Assembly: GCA_015066745.1 (NCBI GenBank)
Contig: SVNW01000026.1
Coordinates: forward strand, 1 to 42,473
Source: Ruminococcus sp.
Lineage (GTDB): Bacteria > Bacillota > Clostridia > Oscillospirales > Ruminococcaceae
Direction of reading: 5' to 3'
Length of the DNA: 42,473 nt
Below, piece after piece: positions 33,654-41,537 of this stretch. Under the pieces are notes generated by a model. The model had not been told where the DNA came from, ran no database searches, and saw only the letters and a list, made by a program, of their open reading frames with translations. Numbering within the stretch: position 1 is the first letter of the stretch; each line of letters begins with the position of its first letter. The position numbers and the translations under genes are program-made.

Positions 33654-33887
33654 CTATTTATTCAGAATCTCCTGCATCATATTAGCCCCGTCCTTGAAAC
33701 CGACCTTGTAGGCAGCTCTCATTTCAGCGGCAGCAGTATCGCTCACGCAGTCAAGTATTTGGTGGAACACGTCAATCTGCTCCTCGTTCAGTGAATTTTC
33801 AAACGGTATGCAGAGTTTATTGAACTCATCGGAGAACTCCGCGGAGTGAATATCGCCCTGTCTGTAATTGTACATCGCATCAATCAT
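33654..33887 (-). CDS. Small conserved protein of mobile elements, DUF6809-like
   Basis: A 77-residue acidic protein. The pattern (N-terminal FSDEFNKLCIPFEN, then LNEEQIDVFHQIL, ending in YKVGFKDGANMMQEIL) resembles DUF6809-type proteins that recur in integrative elements of Firmicutes. Function unknown. GGACGAA lies before the ATG. It borders the point where the helicase remnant begins and may mark one side of a rearrangement. Confidence 0.6.
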   Translation of the reverse strand: MIDAMYNYRQGDIHSAEFSDEFNKLCIPFENSLNEEQIDVFHQILDCVSDTAAAEMRAAYKVGFKDGANMMQEILNK

Positions 33888-33957
33888 TTGTATTCGTCCT
33901 TTCGGTTTTATTGCTGTAAAACCAACCGTCCAAACATTACCAAATTTTCGTTGTTAA

Positions 33958-35874
33958 GGTGTTGCTTACGGCACACCTGTTTCAAACTCAATATCGGAAA
34001 TATATCTTATGCAGAAATATCTGCAACATGATCTTCTGAAGGAAACCGGTATGAATTTTTTTGATGCCTGGGCTGCGAACTTTGCTCAGACGGTAACGGA
34101 AAATCAATTACTGCCCGAAGGTAACGGATATCAGCTGAAGACACGATTTGCAAACTTTACAAATTTACCTGAACTTATGTGTATGTTTCGGGAAGTAGCT
34201 GATATAAAGACTGCGGATACGCTTAATCTGAAAGTACCTGAATGTGAAGCGATAACTGTTGTTGCGAAACCGACAAAAACTCAGGAAAAACTTATCGAAT
34301 CACTCGGAAGTCGTGCTAAGGATATCCGACTCAGAAAAGTACTGCCGACTCAGGATAATATGCTTAATATAACAACTGACGGTAAAAAGATAGGCTTGGA
34401 TCAGCGACTGATTGATCCTTTGCTTCCCGATGAAGAAGGCAGTAAAGTGAATATGTGTGTTGACAACGTATATGATATCTGGCAAAAGACATCTGAAAAC
34501 AAATCTACACAGCTGATCTTCTCAGATCTCGGAGTTCCGCAAGACCCGGCAGATGAAAAGAAGAACGGTAAAAAGTTCTGCGTATATGATGATATCAAAA
34601 CTAAGCTTGTTTCTAAGGGTGTTCCTGCAGAAGAAATAGCTTTTATCCATAACGCAAAGACAGATGAAGACAAGGCGAAACTGTTCGCTAAAGTGCGTAC
34701 CGGTGAAGTTCGTATACTGATAGGCTCTACGCTGAAGATGGGAGCAGGAACAAATGTACAGAATAAGGTTGTGGCAAGTCATGATCTTGATGTTCCATGC
34801 AAACCGGCAGATATGGAGCAACGACGTGGGCGAATGGTACGTCAGGGAAATGAAAACAAAAAGGTACAGCTATTCAGATATGTTACAGAAGGCACGTTCG
34901 ACGCCTATATGTATCAGATGTTAGAGAATAAGCAGAAGTTTATATCGCAGATAATGACTTCAAAATCTCCTGTACGTTCGTGTGAAGATGTTGATGATGT
35001 AACACTGAGCTATGCAGAAATAAAAGCATTATCCGCCGGCAATCCTCTTATCAAAGAAAAAATGGATCTTGATGTAGAAGTTACAAAGCTGAAAATGCTC
35101 AAGGCAAATCATGATAATCTGCAATTCAAACTTGAAGACAATATCGTAAAGGTGTTTCCAAAACAAATATCACAGCTTGAAGCAAGGATAGAAAAGATTA
35201 ATGATGATATAAAACATCTCAATACAATATCCGGAGAAGAATTTCCGGGAATAAAAATTGGTGATAAGTTTATATCAGACAAGTCTGAAGCCGGTGAAGA
35301 AATGCTCAATGCAATAAGAAAATCCTCTGTAGGCGGCGGTTACAATAACATTGCCGAGTACAAAGGTTTTGAAATTGCTGTAACATTTGATACGTTAGCA
35401 CAAAAATATATCGGACAAGTAAAAAATAATGAAACATACAAAATAGACTTCGGCAGCAGTGGGTCGGGTAATATTACAAGACTTGATAATCTTCTGAATG
35501 CAGATATGCTTAGAAAAATGTGTGATCATACAGCAGAGAGCTTATCTGAGGTAAGGAAACAGCTTGAAGATGCCAAAGCTGAATATGGTAAACCGTTTGT
35601 GTATGAAAAAGAACTGCACGAAAAGAGCGAACGTCTTGCTACACTTACAGAAATGCTCGACGTAAATGCAAATGCAGAGCTTGAACAGATGCTCATCGCT
35701 GATCCGTATTATATTGAGCTTAACGCATTTGAAATAGCTGTACTGGAGCAGAATGATATAAAACACGAAGTATCTGATGCTACGAGTAATGATGTGAAAG
35801 TAGTGAAGATAGAAAGAGAGGATAAGGAGAAGGTGAAAGAGCTTATTTCGATAGAAAGAGGATTGAAAAAGTAG
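33958..35874 (+). pseudogene. 3' remnant of a large transfer-element Snf2-like helicase/methylase gene
   Basis: The homologous frame starts at about 33958, right after an in-frame TAA, with GTPVSNSISEIYLMQKYL, which is normally an internal helicase motif. An ATG at 34009 would give 621 residues. The rest holds the second RecA-like domain: QLIFSDLG, RILIGSTLKMGAGTNVQNK and the arginine-finger motif QRRGRMVRQGNE. A long coiled-coil-like C-terminal part follows. Intact relatives in conjugative elements are very large proteins (often more than 2000 residues) with an N-terminal methylase and a first helicase domain; here everything upstream is gone and replaced by an unrelated gene. ATP-binding motifs are missing, so it should be inactive. 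Confidence 0.85.
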
Positions 35875-35966
35875 AAAATTATATTTGCAAAAAATCCTTA
35901 GAGTTGTGCACATACCAAATTGTGCAGATAGCACGAAAAACCTATCTGTGGTGTATATTTTAAATT

Positions 35967-36074
35967 TTAAGCAACATACTGACTTCGTTTTTCTGACGGA
36001 GTCAGTTTTGTTTTTAGTTGAATACGCTCATCGTTGTAAAAATCAATGTACTGACTTATGAGGGAGATCGCCTT
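35967..36074 (-). pseudogene. C-terminal fragment of an IS3-family transposase (ORFB)
   Basis: Thirty-five codons ending in a natural stop encode YIDFYNDERIQLKTKLTP plus SEKRSQYVA, the characteristic end of IS3/IS150-type ORFB transposases. Upstream codons on this strand no longer match. The catalytic DDE core is absent. It sits in the 378-bp gap between the helicase remnant and the next gene. Confidence 0.8.
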
Positions 36075-36190
36075 TGCATTTAAAGATAAGTGAAATGTTT
36101 GAATGCGAAATTTTCGAAAATGTTTCAAAACTTGTTCAAATTTGTTTAAAGTAGCTAAAGTTTCGAGCTGAAGTTTGCACAAGTTGCGTA

Positions 36191-36219
36191 TTGCGGTTAA
36201 GTTTTGATTATGATATAAT
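36191..36219 (+). promoter_or_regulatory. Promoter of the 36253-37677 cassette
   Basis: TTGCGG (36191-36196), 17 bases, TATAAT (36214-36219). Confidence 0.7.
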
Positions 36220-36252
36220 TTATATAAAGAAGAAAAAAGGAGGATTTTTTAG

Positions 36253-36654
36253 ATGAAATTCACATGGTTCGAAAATGAGTTGAACAAAAAATATCTTACA
36301 TACGCAGATGCGGGTAGGTTGTGTGGTAGATCAGGGACTACAATTAAAAACTGGGTGTGTGGATTAGGCATTCAAGATGTTAAAGTGCAACTATGTATGG
36401 CTAAGATAACAGAATTGCCTATTAATGATGTTCAAGCTGCTGTTGCCAATCATAATGCAATTGTTCAAAGGCAATCAAAGAAATGTAAAGAGTATTCCAC
36501 TAGAATGGTAATAGAGGGTATAAAACAGATGATACGTACTTACGATTACTATGATTCTGGAGATAGAATATCTTGTGAAGCAAAAGAATTTATAAACAAA
36601 CGTGTTGATGCTTTGTGTAATGAGTTGCGAGATATAGAAGCACTTTTTACATGA
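36253..36654 (+). CDS. Hypothetical protein with HTH-like N-terminus
   Basis: A 133-residue protein. Residues 15-35 (LTYADAGRLCGRSGTTIKNW) look like a helix-turn-helix of the kind that reads DNA in plasmid or phage proteins; the rest is helical without a known motif. GGAGG lies 10 bases before the ATG. It is first in a promoter-led row with a small acidic protein and a zeta toxin and may be a regulator of that module. No confident family. Confidence 0.6.
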   Translation: MKFTWFENELNKKYLTYADAGRLCGRSGTTIKNWVCGLGIQDVKVQLCMAKITELPINDVQAAVANHNAIVQRQSKKCKEYSTRMVIEGIKQMIRTYDYYDSGDRISCEAKEFINKRVDALCNELRDIEALFT

Positions 36655-36687
36655 TATATGAAAATGGGTTCGTTATAGGAGGGCATT

Positions 36688-36897
36688 ATGATGAAAGAAC
36701 TTGATAAAAAAACATTAGAAGAGTTAGAATTTGACGAAGAGTGGGGTATTACTGAAACAGAACTTGATGAAAGGTTCAATGAAGCAGTGCGCCTAGCCAA
36801 AGAGTTAGCAAGGATAAAAAAAGTACCAACATGTGAGTATGATGCTGAAAAAGGAAAGACATATTTTCTCTATCCGGATGGACATAGAGAATATTGA
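36688..36897 (+). CDS. Small acidic protein, candidate antitoxin of the zeta-type toxin
   Basis: A 69-residue, strongly acidic protein (opening KELDKKTLEELEFDEEWGI) ending in a short beta-like segment. It precedes the zeta-toxin gene by 18 bp and is in the position and size range of an epsilon-like antitoxin. GGAGGGC precedes two adjacent ATGs (36688, 36691). No sequence match to classical epsilon that I recognise, so the role is inferred from context. Confidence 0.6.
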   Translation: MMKELDKKTLEELEFDEEWGITETELDERFNEAVRLAKELARIKKVPTCEYDAEKGKTYFLYPDGHREY

Positions 36898-36915
36898 GAA
36901 AATGGCGGTGTTCAT

Positions 36916-37677
36916 ATGGAAAAAAAGCCGATGATTCTTGTGTTTGCCGGACCAAATGGTTCAGGTAAAAGTACGATTACTTCTGTAATTACTCCTGTAG
37001 GTGAATACATAAATGCGGATGATATAAAAAAAGCTGTAGGCTGTACTGATTTAGAAGCAGCGCAAATTGCAGAGCAAAGGCGTAATACTTGTTTAGACAC
37101 GAAGAAAGATTTTACTTTTGAGACTGTTTTGTCTACTGAAAGAAATCTTAATCTTTTGAAAAAAGCGAAGGAAAACGGATACTTTATAAAAAGTTTCTTT
37201 GTTCTTACAAATTCTTCTGATATTAATGTTAATAGAGTTAAAGTTAGAGTGGCTACAGGTGGTCATGATGTTCCGGAAGATAAAATAAGAGCAAGATACG
37301 ATAGGTCATTAAATATTTTGCCTGAACTTATAAAGGTCAGTGACATCTGCAATGTATATGATAATACAGAAAAAATCTTTAGAATATTCAGTAAGAAAAA
37401 AGATACATACAGAGTGTGGGAGAATAAATTTTGGGATAAAAGTAGAATAGAGAATCTTACCAAAGTATCGGATTATAGTTTGATGAAAACACAAAAATCA
37501 TCTATCGATAATCCGTACTATATTCCAGGAATTACTCTTGAACAGGCTCAGGTTTTAAAAAAAGAGGGGATACAATTTGGTTATAATGTCAAAGAGCAGA
37601 TAATCGCTGTTAATGTACAAGATAAAAATAAAGTGATGGATATCATTGCTGAACTTCGGAATAAAATGAGTAAATAA
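36916..37677 (+). CDS. Zeta-toxin family P-loop kinase
   Basis: A 253-residue protein with Walker A AGPNGSGKST (residues 11-20), an INADDIKK segment near 33-40 (the substrate-binding Asp region), FTFETVLST near residue 70 and the RYDRSL region near 128 with basic residues of the lid. Such kinases phosphorylate UDP-N-acetylglucosamine in the classical case and are neutralised by a small partner. The C-terminal part (190-253) is of a kind seen in mobile-element versions. The ribosome-binding site is weak (GGCGGTG). Terminator directly after. Confidence 0.85.
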   Translation: MEKKPMILVFAGPNGSGKSTITSVITPVGEYINADDIKKAVGCTDLEAAQIAEQRRNTCLDTKKDFTFETVLSTERNLNLLKKAKENGYFIKSFFVLTNSSDINVNRVKVRVATGGHDVPEDKIRARYDRSLNILPELIKVSDICNVYDNTEKIFRIFSKKKDTYRVWENKFWDKSRIENLTKVSDYSLMKTQKSSIDNPYYIPGITLEQAQVLKKEGIQFGYNVKEQIIAVNVQDKNKVMDIIAELRNKMSK

Positions 37678-37683
37678 AAAAAG

Positions 37684-37727
37684 AAGAATATCTTCCGAAT
37701 AAGAGTAGATATTCTTCTTTTTGTTTT
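37684..37727. terminator. Bidirectional terminator
   Basis: AAGAAGAATATCT pairs with AGATATTCTTCTT, with T's on the right and A's on the left; between the zeta gene and the convergent recombinase gene. Confidence 0.85.
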
Positions 37728-37735
37728 TATCATTA

Positions 37736-38380
37736 TTACAAATTATTTTGTTGATATTGGTTGGCAAGTTTATAAAACACAGTCTTTTTGAGATTTAGCA
37801 GTTGCATGGCTTTAGTGGCTGTTATTTTACCTGATTGCCATTCTGTATATATAGCATTCCAGTTATCCGGATAAGGTGTTTTGGGACGTCCTGTTGGCTT
37901 TCCTGTTTTGATTGATATCTTTCGCCCTTCGGCATCAACAGGCATTATAGCGATTCCGGCTTTTTGTCTTTCTTTGATAGATATTCGTTCTTTCTCTGAT
38001 ACATATGATAAAATCTGAAGAACCAGATCTGATATCAATTTGCCATCGAGGCTGTTTGATTGAGTATCAAGCAAAGGCATATCTAATACTTTGACATTTA
38101 CCTTGAGTGTTTGTGTGAGGTGTTCCCATTGGTGCTTGATTTCAGTATAGTTTCTCCCTAATCTGTCAAGAGAAGTGATTACCAGTAAATCATTTTCATG
38201 CAGTATAGGAGCTGTTTCATCAGTTCCAACTAAGCTGTTATATCCTTTTCTGTTAAAGTCCTTTCCGGAAGACTTATCGCAAATTATAAATCTGTCATCA
38301 ATTACGTATTCTCGTAACTGTAATAGTTGCCTGTCGAGATTTTGAGAAATTGAACTAACTCGTGCATATCCGTATGTCAT
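37736..38380 (-). CDS. Serine recombinase (resolvase/invertase family)
   Basis: A 214-residue protein. The catalytic serine is in YGYARVSSISQNLDRQ (residues 3-18). The resolvase core follows, with LLVITSLDRLGRNYTEI and SYVSEKERISIKERQKAGI, and a C-terminal helix-turn-helix (about 165-210, KPTGRPKTPYPDNWN, then KITATKAMQLL). Family members resolve or invert DNA at paired sites. The ATG at 38380 follows GAGGTGATTTTT; nine further in-frame codons upstream lack a start signal. The region beyond its start contains clustered half-sites. Confidence 0.92.
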   Translation of the reverse strand: MTYGYARVSSISQNLDRQLLQLREYVIDDRFIICDKSSGKDFNRKGYNSLVGTDETAPILHENDLLVITSLDRLGRNYTEIKHQWEHLTQTLKVNVKVLDMPLLDTQSNSLDGKLISDLVLQILSYVSEKERISIKERQKAGIAIMPVDAEGRKISIKTGKPTGRPKTPYPDNWNAIYTEWQSGKITATKAMQLLNLKKTVFYKLANQYQQNNL

Positions 38381-38401
38381 AAAAATCACCTCAATAAAAT
38401 A

Positions 38402-38427
38402 AAACAACAGTCAAAAAAGACTGTTGT
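38402..38427. repeat. Hairpin upstream of the recombinase gene
   Basis: ACAACAGTC, AAAAAA, GACTGTTGT: 9-bp perfect inverted repeat between the recombinase ribosome-binding site and its control region; no T-run. Confidence 0.6.
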
Positions 38428-38554
38428 CGGCAAATAATGAAAAAAGAAAAAAATCAAAAAGACATTAAGAAAGTAAAACCAAAACTTAAAAAGTTAGTTT
38501 TACTTTTATCAGTATAACATAAATTACGGAATATGTCAAATTATACTTTGCATA

Positions 38555-38678
38555 CGTTCGTAAATGTATACTTATGCGAACACTCAAAAACATATTGATT
38601 TCATACAAAAATGATGTTCGTAAAAGTTATGATTTAATATTTTCGAACGTTCATATATTTTATATACTTTTACGGACA
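38555..38678. promoter_or_regulatory. Cluster of TTCGTAAA-type half-sites between recombinase and integrase
   Basis: Copies are CGTTCGTAAA (38555), TGTTCGTAAAA (38615), and on the other strand CGTTCGAAAA (38640-38649) and GTCCGTAAAA (38669-38678). The first lies in an imperfect 26-bp palindrome, GTTCG...GTATAC...CGAAC (38556-38581). They could be operators or recombinase-binding sites. The 365-bp interval between the genes holds no coding frame. Confidence 0.55.
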
Positions 38679-38701
38679 GGACTATGTATAAAATTATATT
38701 T

Positions 38702-38716
38702 GTGCTATAATAGCAC
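38702..38716. repeat. Palindrome GTGCTATAATAGCAC at the integrase promoter
   Basis: A perfect 15-bp palindrome that contains a TATAAT -10-like hexamer (38706-38711), 30 bases before the integrase start. A near copy lies at 39833-39847. Confidence 0.6.
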
Positions 38717-38745
38717 TTAGATTTTTATATAGGGGGATATGATAT

Positions 38746-39828
38746 ATGGATGTTTTAAGTATGTTGGGTAATGGAGTACGAGCAATAACGATAACAGGAC
38801 AGAAGATTATTTCAGAAAAACGCAATAATGATACTTGTGATGTTGAGTTGTGCCTATCATTGAAAGTACTGTATGATGATAATCAACCCAAATACAAATC
38901 TGAAACTATCGGAGAATACATACTAAAATGGCTTGAATATAAGCGTAAGAAGCTGAAACCAACGAGTTTTGATAGATTGGACACTACCGTTACACATCAG
39001 ATAATACCAATACTGGGTGATGTTTGTGTTAATGAGTTGACTACGGCAGATATTGAAGACATGATAAGGTTTTTGAAAGAAGAGGGATATTCATATTCTA
39101 CTGTAAAAAAAGCATATGAAGCAATCAGGTCATGTATGAGATACGCTGTTAGTCAAAGTATAGTTGATAAAAATCCGGCAGATCAAGCCGAGCTGTCAGT
39201 AAAAGATTTTGAAATAAATAATAAAGTAAAGTTTTGGACAGATGCAGAGATGGATATATTTCAAAAAGAAGCATTAAAAATAGAGAATGGCAACTACAAA
39301 TATCGTTTTGGAAATTGTTTTGTCTTGCTGATGTCAACCGGAATAAGAGTAGGAGAAGCTATAGCTTTGCAATGGTCTGATATAGATTTTGATAAAAGGC
39401 AAATGAATATATGCAAAAACATTGCTACTGTCAGAAACAGAAGTTCTGATATCCCAAGAAAGTATATTGATGTAGAGCAAAGTACGAAGACAAGGAATGG
39501 AAACAGAAAGATACCACTTAATGATGTGGCTATTGCCGCATTGAATAATCTTCAAAGTGTTTCCGGAAACAATAATAGACTCTTTGATACTACATATCGC
39601 AGTCTGGATAGAATGTTTAAAATTATATTGAAAAATTGTAACCTTCCCAGAACCGGAATGCATACGCTCAGACATTCATTTGCAAGTAAATTATTTCGCT
39701 TAGGTGTTGATGTTAAGATTATAAGCGATATATTGGGACATTCAGATATTTCAATAACGTATGATACATACGTACATGTAACACAAGAGCAAAGAAAAGA
39801 AGCTGTTGAGTCGCTATGTGAAAAATGA
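38746..39828 (+). CDS. Tyrosine recombinase / phage-type integrase
   Basis: A 360-residue protein. The core-binding domain is at about 60-150 (IGEYILKWLEYKRKKLKP). The catalytic domain runs from about 165 on: Arg in STGIRVGEAIALQW, the beta-hairpin Lys in STKTRNGNRKIPL, HTLRHSFAS (His and Arg), LGHSDIS (His) and the nucleophile Tyr in ITYDTYVHV. It should integrate or excise the element in this region. GGGGG lies 8-12 bases before the ATG. The N-terminal arm-binding part is shorter than in typical Tn916-like integrases. No terminator except the shared hairpin at its end. Confidence 0.93.
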   Translation: MDVLSMLGNGVRAITITGQKIISEKRNNDTCDVELCLSLKVLYDDNQPKYKSETIGEYILKWLEYKRKKLKPTSFDRLDTTVTHQIIPILGDVCVNELTTADIEDMIRFLKEEGYSYSTVKKAYEAIRSCMRYAVSQSIVDKNPADQAELSVKDFEINNKVKFWTDAEMDIFQKEALKIENGNYKYRFGNCFVLLMSTGIRVGEAIALQWSDIDFDKRQMNICKNIATVRNRSSDIPRKYIDVEQSTKTRNGNRKIPLNDVAIAALNNLQSVSGNNNRLFDTTYRSLDRMFKIILKNCNLPRTGMHTLRHSFASKLFRLGVDVKIISDILGHSDISITYDTYVHVTQEQRKEAVESLCEK

Positions 39829-39854
39829 GAACGTGCTATAATGGCACATTCTCA
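39826..39854. terminator. Hairpin shared by integrase and RHH gene ends
   Basis: TGAGAA-C-GTGC, loop TATAATG, GCAC-A-TTCTCA. It includes the integrase stop codon and GTGCTATAATGGCAC (39833-39847), a near copy of the palindrome at the integrase promoter. T-runs are poor, so termination is uncertain. Confidence 0.5.
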
Positions 39855-40033
39855 TTCGAGCTTTTATTCATATCTTTGTCTATAAGGTCGTTTATATATT
39901 TATTCAGACTCATTCCTTGTGATTTTGCAAAGTTTGCAACAATTTCTTTCTTTCCTTTTGGGAATGTTATATTAACTCGGTCATATGCTTTGCGGTTGTA
40001 ACGATTTTTGGCAGCTGTTGATGAATTACCCAT
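39836..40033 (-). CDS. Ribbon-helix-helix (Arc/MetJ-like) DNA-binding protein
   Basis: A 65-residue basic protein. The strand-helix-helix pattern is visible: YDRVNITFPKGKKEIVANFA (strand and first helix) and MSLNKYINDLIDKDM (second helix). Such small proteins are repressors or antitoxins in plasmids and mobile elements. GGGAGG lies 9 bases before the ATG. Two direct repeats of ATATACTGGTGYAAG (40096, 40136) stand upstream and may be its operators, controlling itself and the divergent 40240 operon. The ends of this gene and the integrase share a hairpin. Confidence 0.75.
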   Translation of the reverse strand: MGNSSTAAKNRYNRKAYDRVNITFPKGKKEIVANFAKSQGMSLNKYINDLIDKDMNKSSNENVPL

Positions 40034-40095
40034 GAAAAATTACCTCCCGGTTATAATTGTGGTTTACACTTGCATTATAATTGTATCATAAAAAC

Positions 40096-40150
40096 ATATA
40101 CTGGTGCAAGTAGTGAATTGTATAATCTTTAAATGATATACTGGTGTAAG
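40096..40150. promoter_or_regulatory. Direct repeats, putative operators of the RHH protein
   Basis: ATATACTGGTGCAAG (40096-40110) and ATATACTGGTGTAAG (40136-40150), 14 of 15 bases identical, start-to-start distance 40 bp. They lie between two divergent genes. Confidence 0.6.
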
Positions 40151-40168
40151 ATTGTTTAGTATGCTTAT

Positions 40169-40197
40169 TGAAAAAAATCTGTAATTCTGATATAATG
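40169..40197 (+). promoter_or_regulatory. Promoter of the second zeta-toxin module
   Basis: TTGAAA and TATAAT with a 17-base spacer, about 43 bases before the ATG at 40240. Confidence 0.7.
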
Positions 40198-40239
40198 AAA
40201 TTGTAAGATAAATTAAATTTATAAACGGGAGGAAATGTT

Positions 40240-40497
40240 ATGGAAAAAAGATATGATATTGACGCAGAAAGAGAAGTTTTTGCTGATAGAGCTAATAAGG
40301 TTTGTGCAGATTTTGCAAAGTATCTTAGGGTTAAAGGTTTAAATGAAAACATGGATGAAGAAAATCCGATAGTAAAAAAATATTTTGAGGCAATTGATTT
40401 GGAGAGGAAAGCGTATAAATTAAAAACTTATGATGAAATAGATGAAGCGGAGAGAAAATTGAATGAAATAAGAGGTTTCTATTGTGAATTATTATGA
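40240..40497 (+). CDS. Small helical protein, candidate antitoxin of the second zeta-like toxin
   Basis: An 85-residue, charged, mostly helical protein (opening EKRYDIDAEREVFADRANK, later DLERKAYKLKTYDEIDEAER). It overlaps the following zeta-like gene by 14 bp, the arrangement expected for an antitoxin-toxin pair with coupled translation. GGGAGG lies 8 bases before the ATG. No family recognised; the role is inferred from position and size. Confidence 0.6.
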   Translation: MEKRYDIDAEREVFADRANKVCADFAKYLRVKGLNENMDEENPIVKKYFEAIDLERKAYKLKTYDEIDEAERKLNEIRGFYCELL

Positions 40498-41491
40498 TAA
40501 ATTATTTGAGAATGAGGAGCTTGAGGCTGCATATCAAGATATAAAATTTGGATATACTAAAGGTAAGACGTCAGTTGAGAAGCCTTTAGCAGTTGTTCTT
40601 GGTGGCTTACCCGGAGCAGGTAAAGGGAATATTTATAACTTTTATGATGAAAAATTAAATGATAACATAGTTCACATCGATTGTGATAAGTTTAGAAGAT
40701 ATCATCCGGATGCAGCGTCTTTTTCTCCTGAAGAATACGGTGATAAAACTAATGAGTTTGTATTTGCAGTAGTTGATAGGCTTATAGATGAATTAACACC
40801 TGAAAAATATAACTTTATTGCTGAAAGTGCGATGCGAACGCCGAATACAGCTTTTTATAATACCAACAATCTTAAGCCATTGGGATATAGAGTAGAACTT
40901 GCTGTTATGGCAACAAATATTGAAACCGCATGGCAAGGTACAATATCACGTTTTGAAACTGCAAAAGCAAAGTATGAAGAGGATATTGCAAACGGTGTGC
41001 CTAATCCGGAACCGCCAAGACCTGTGCCAAAAGAATTTTTTGATGCAGTCAAGGATAACATAGAGAACAGCTTCAATCTGATATACATATCCGAAAATGA
41101 AAAAGGAGAACATCAGACTCCGGTAGATGATATCTTTGTATATACTCGCAGTGGAGAAGTACTATATCATATGACTGACACTCCGGATCTTAATCCTGTT
41201 CCTATTCTTAGTGCAAGATTACATAATTCTGAGCAGGAAGCTAAAGTGAAAATCGAGGAGTATGTATCAGACTATAAGAAGTCAGTGAGTGCAACTTCAG
41301 AGCAAGCACCAGTTCAGTTCAGATACAAAGAAATATCGATGCAGGAATTTGTTGCGTGTCATACGGAACTTAAACAATTATGTTCGTGCAAAAAGAGTGA
41401 AGACGGCATAATCATGAAGTATGACGCTGCCAACGAACAGAAAATAAATAATATTTTATCAAATGTGTCAGTAAAAAATATGAAAAAATAA
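40484..41491 (+). CDS. Zeta-toxin-like P-loop protein with altered Walker A
   Basis: A 335-residue protein. P-loop GGLPGAGKGN (residues 40-49), IDCDKFRRYHPD (66-77) in place of the substrate-binding aspartate region, and FIAESAMRTPNT near residue 110, in the order seen in zeta-family kinases of mobile elements. The usual Ser/Thr after the P-loop lysine is a glycine here, which could weaken Mg-ATP binding. The last 80 residues form an added domain of unknown role. The GTG start at 40484 overlaps the upstream gene. Toxin function is inferred. Confidence 0.8.
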   Translation: MNYYDKLFENEELEAAYQDIKFGYTKGKTSVEKPLAVVLGGLPGAGKGNIYNFYDEKLNDNIVHIDCDKFRRYHPDAASFSPEEYGDKTNEFVFAVVDRLIDELTPEKYNFIAESAMRTPNTAFYNTNNLKPLGYRVELAVMATNIETAWQGTISRFETAKAKYEEDIANGVPNPEPPRPVPKEFFDAVKDNIENSFNLIYISENEKGEHQTPVDDIFVYTRSGEVLYHMTDTPDLNPVPILSARLHNSEQEAKVKIEEYVSDYKKSVSATSEQAPVQFRYKEISMQEFVACHTELKQLCSCKKSEDGIIMKYDAANEQKINNILSNVSVKNMKK

Positions 41492-41502
41492 AAAAATCGG
41501 TA

Positions 41503-41531
41503 TTGACATACCGACTTAGAGATGTTATAAT
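41503..41531 (+). promoter_or_regulatory. Consensus promoter in front of the non-coding region
   Basis: TTGACA (41503-41508), 17 bases, TATAAT (41526-41531): full consensus, pointing into an ORF-free region. Predicted start at 41538, the first base of a GGATG hairpin. Confidence 0.85.
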
Positions 41532-41537
41532 TTAATT

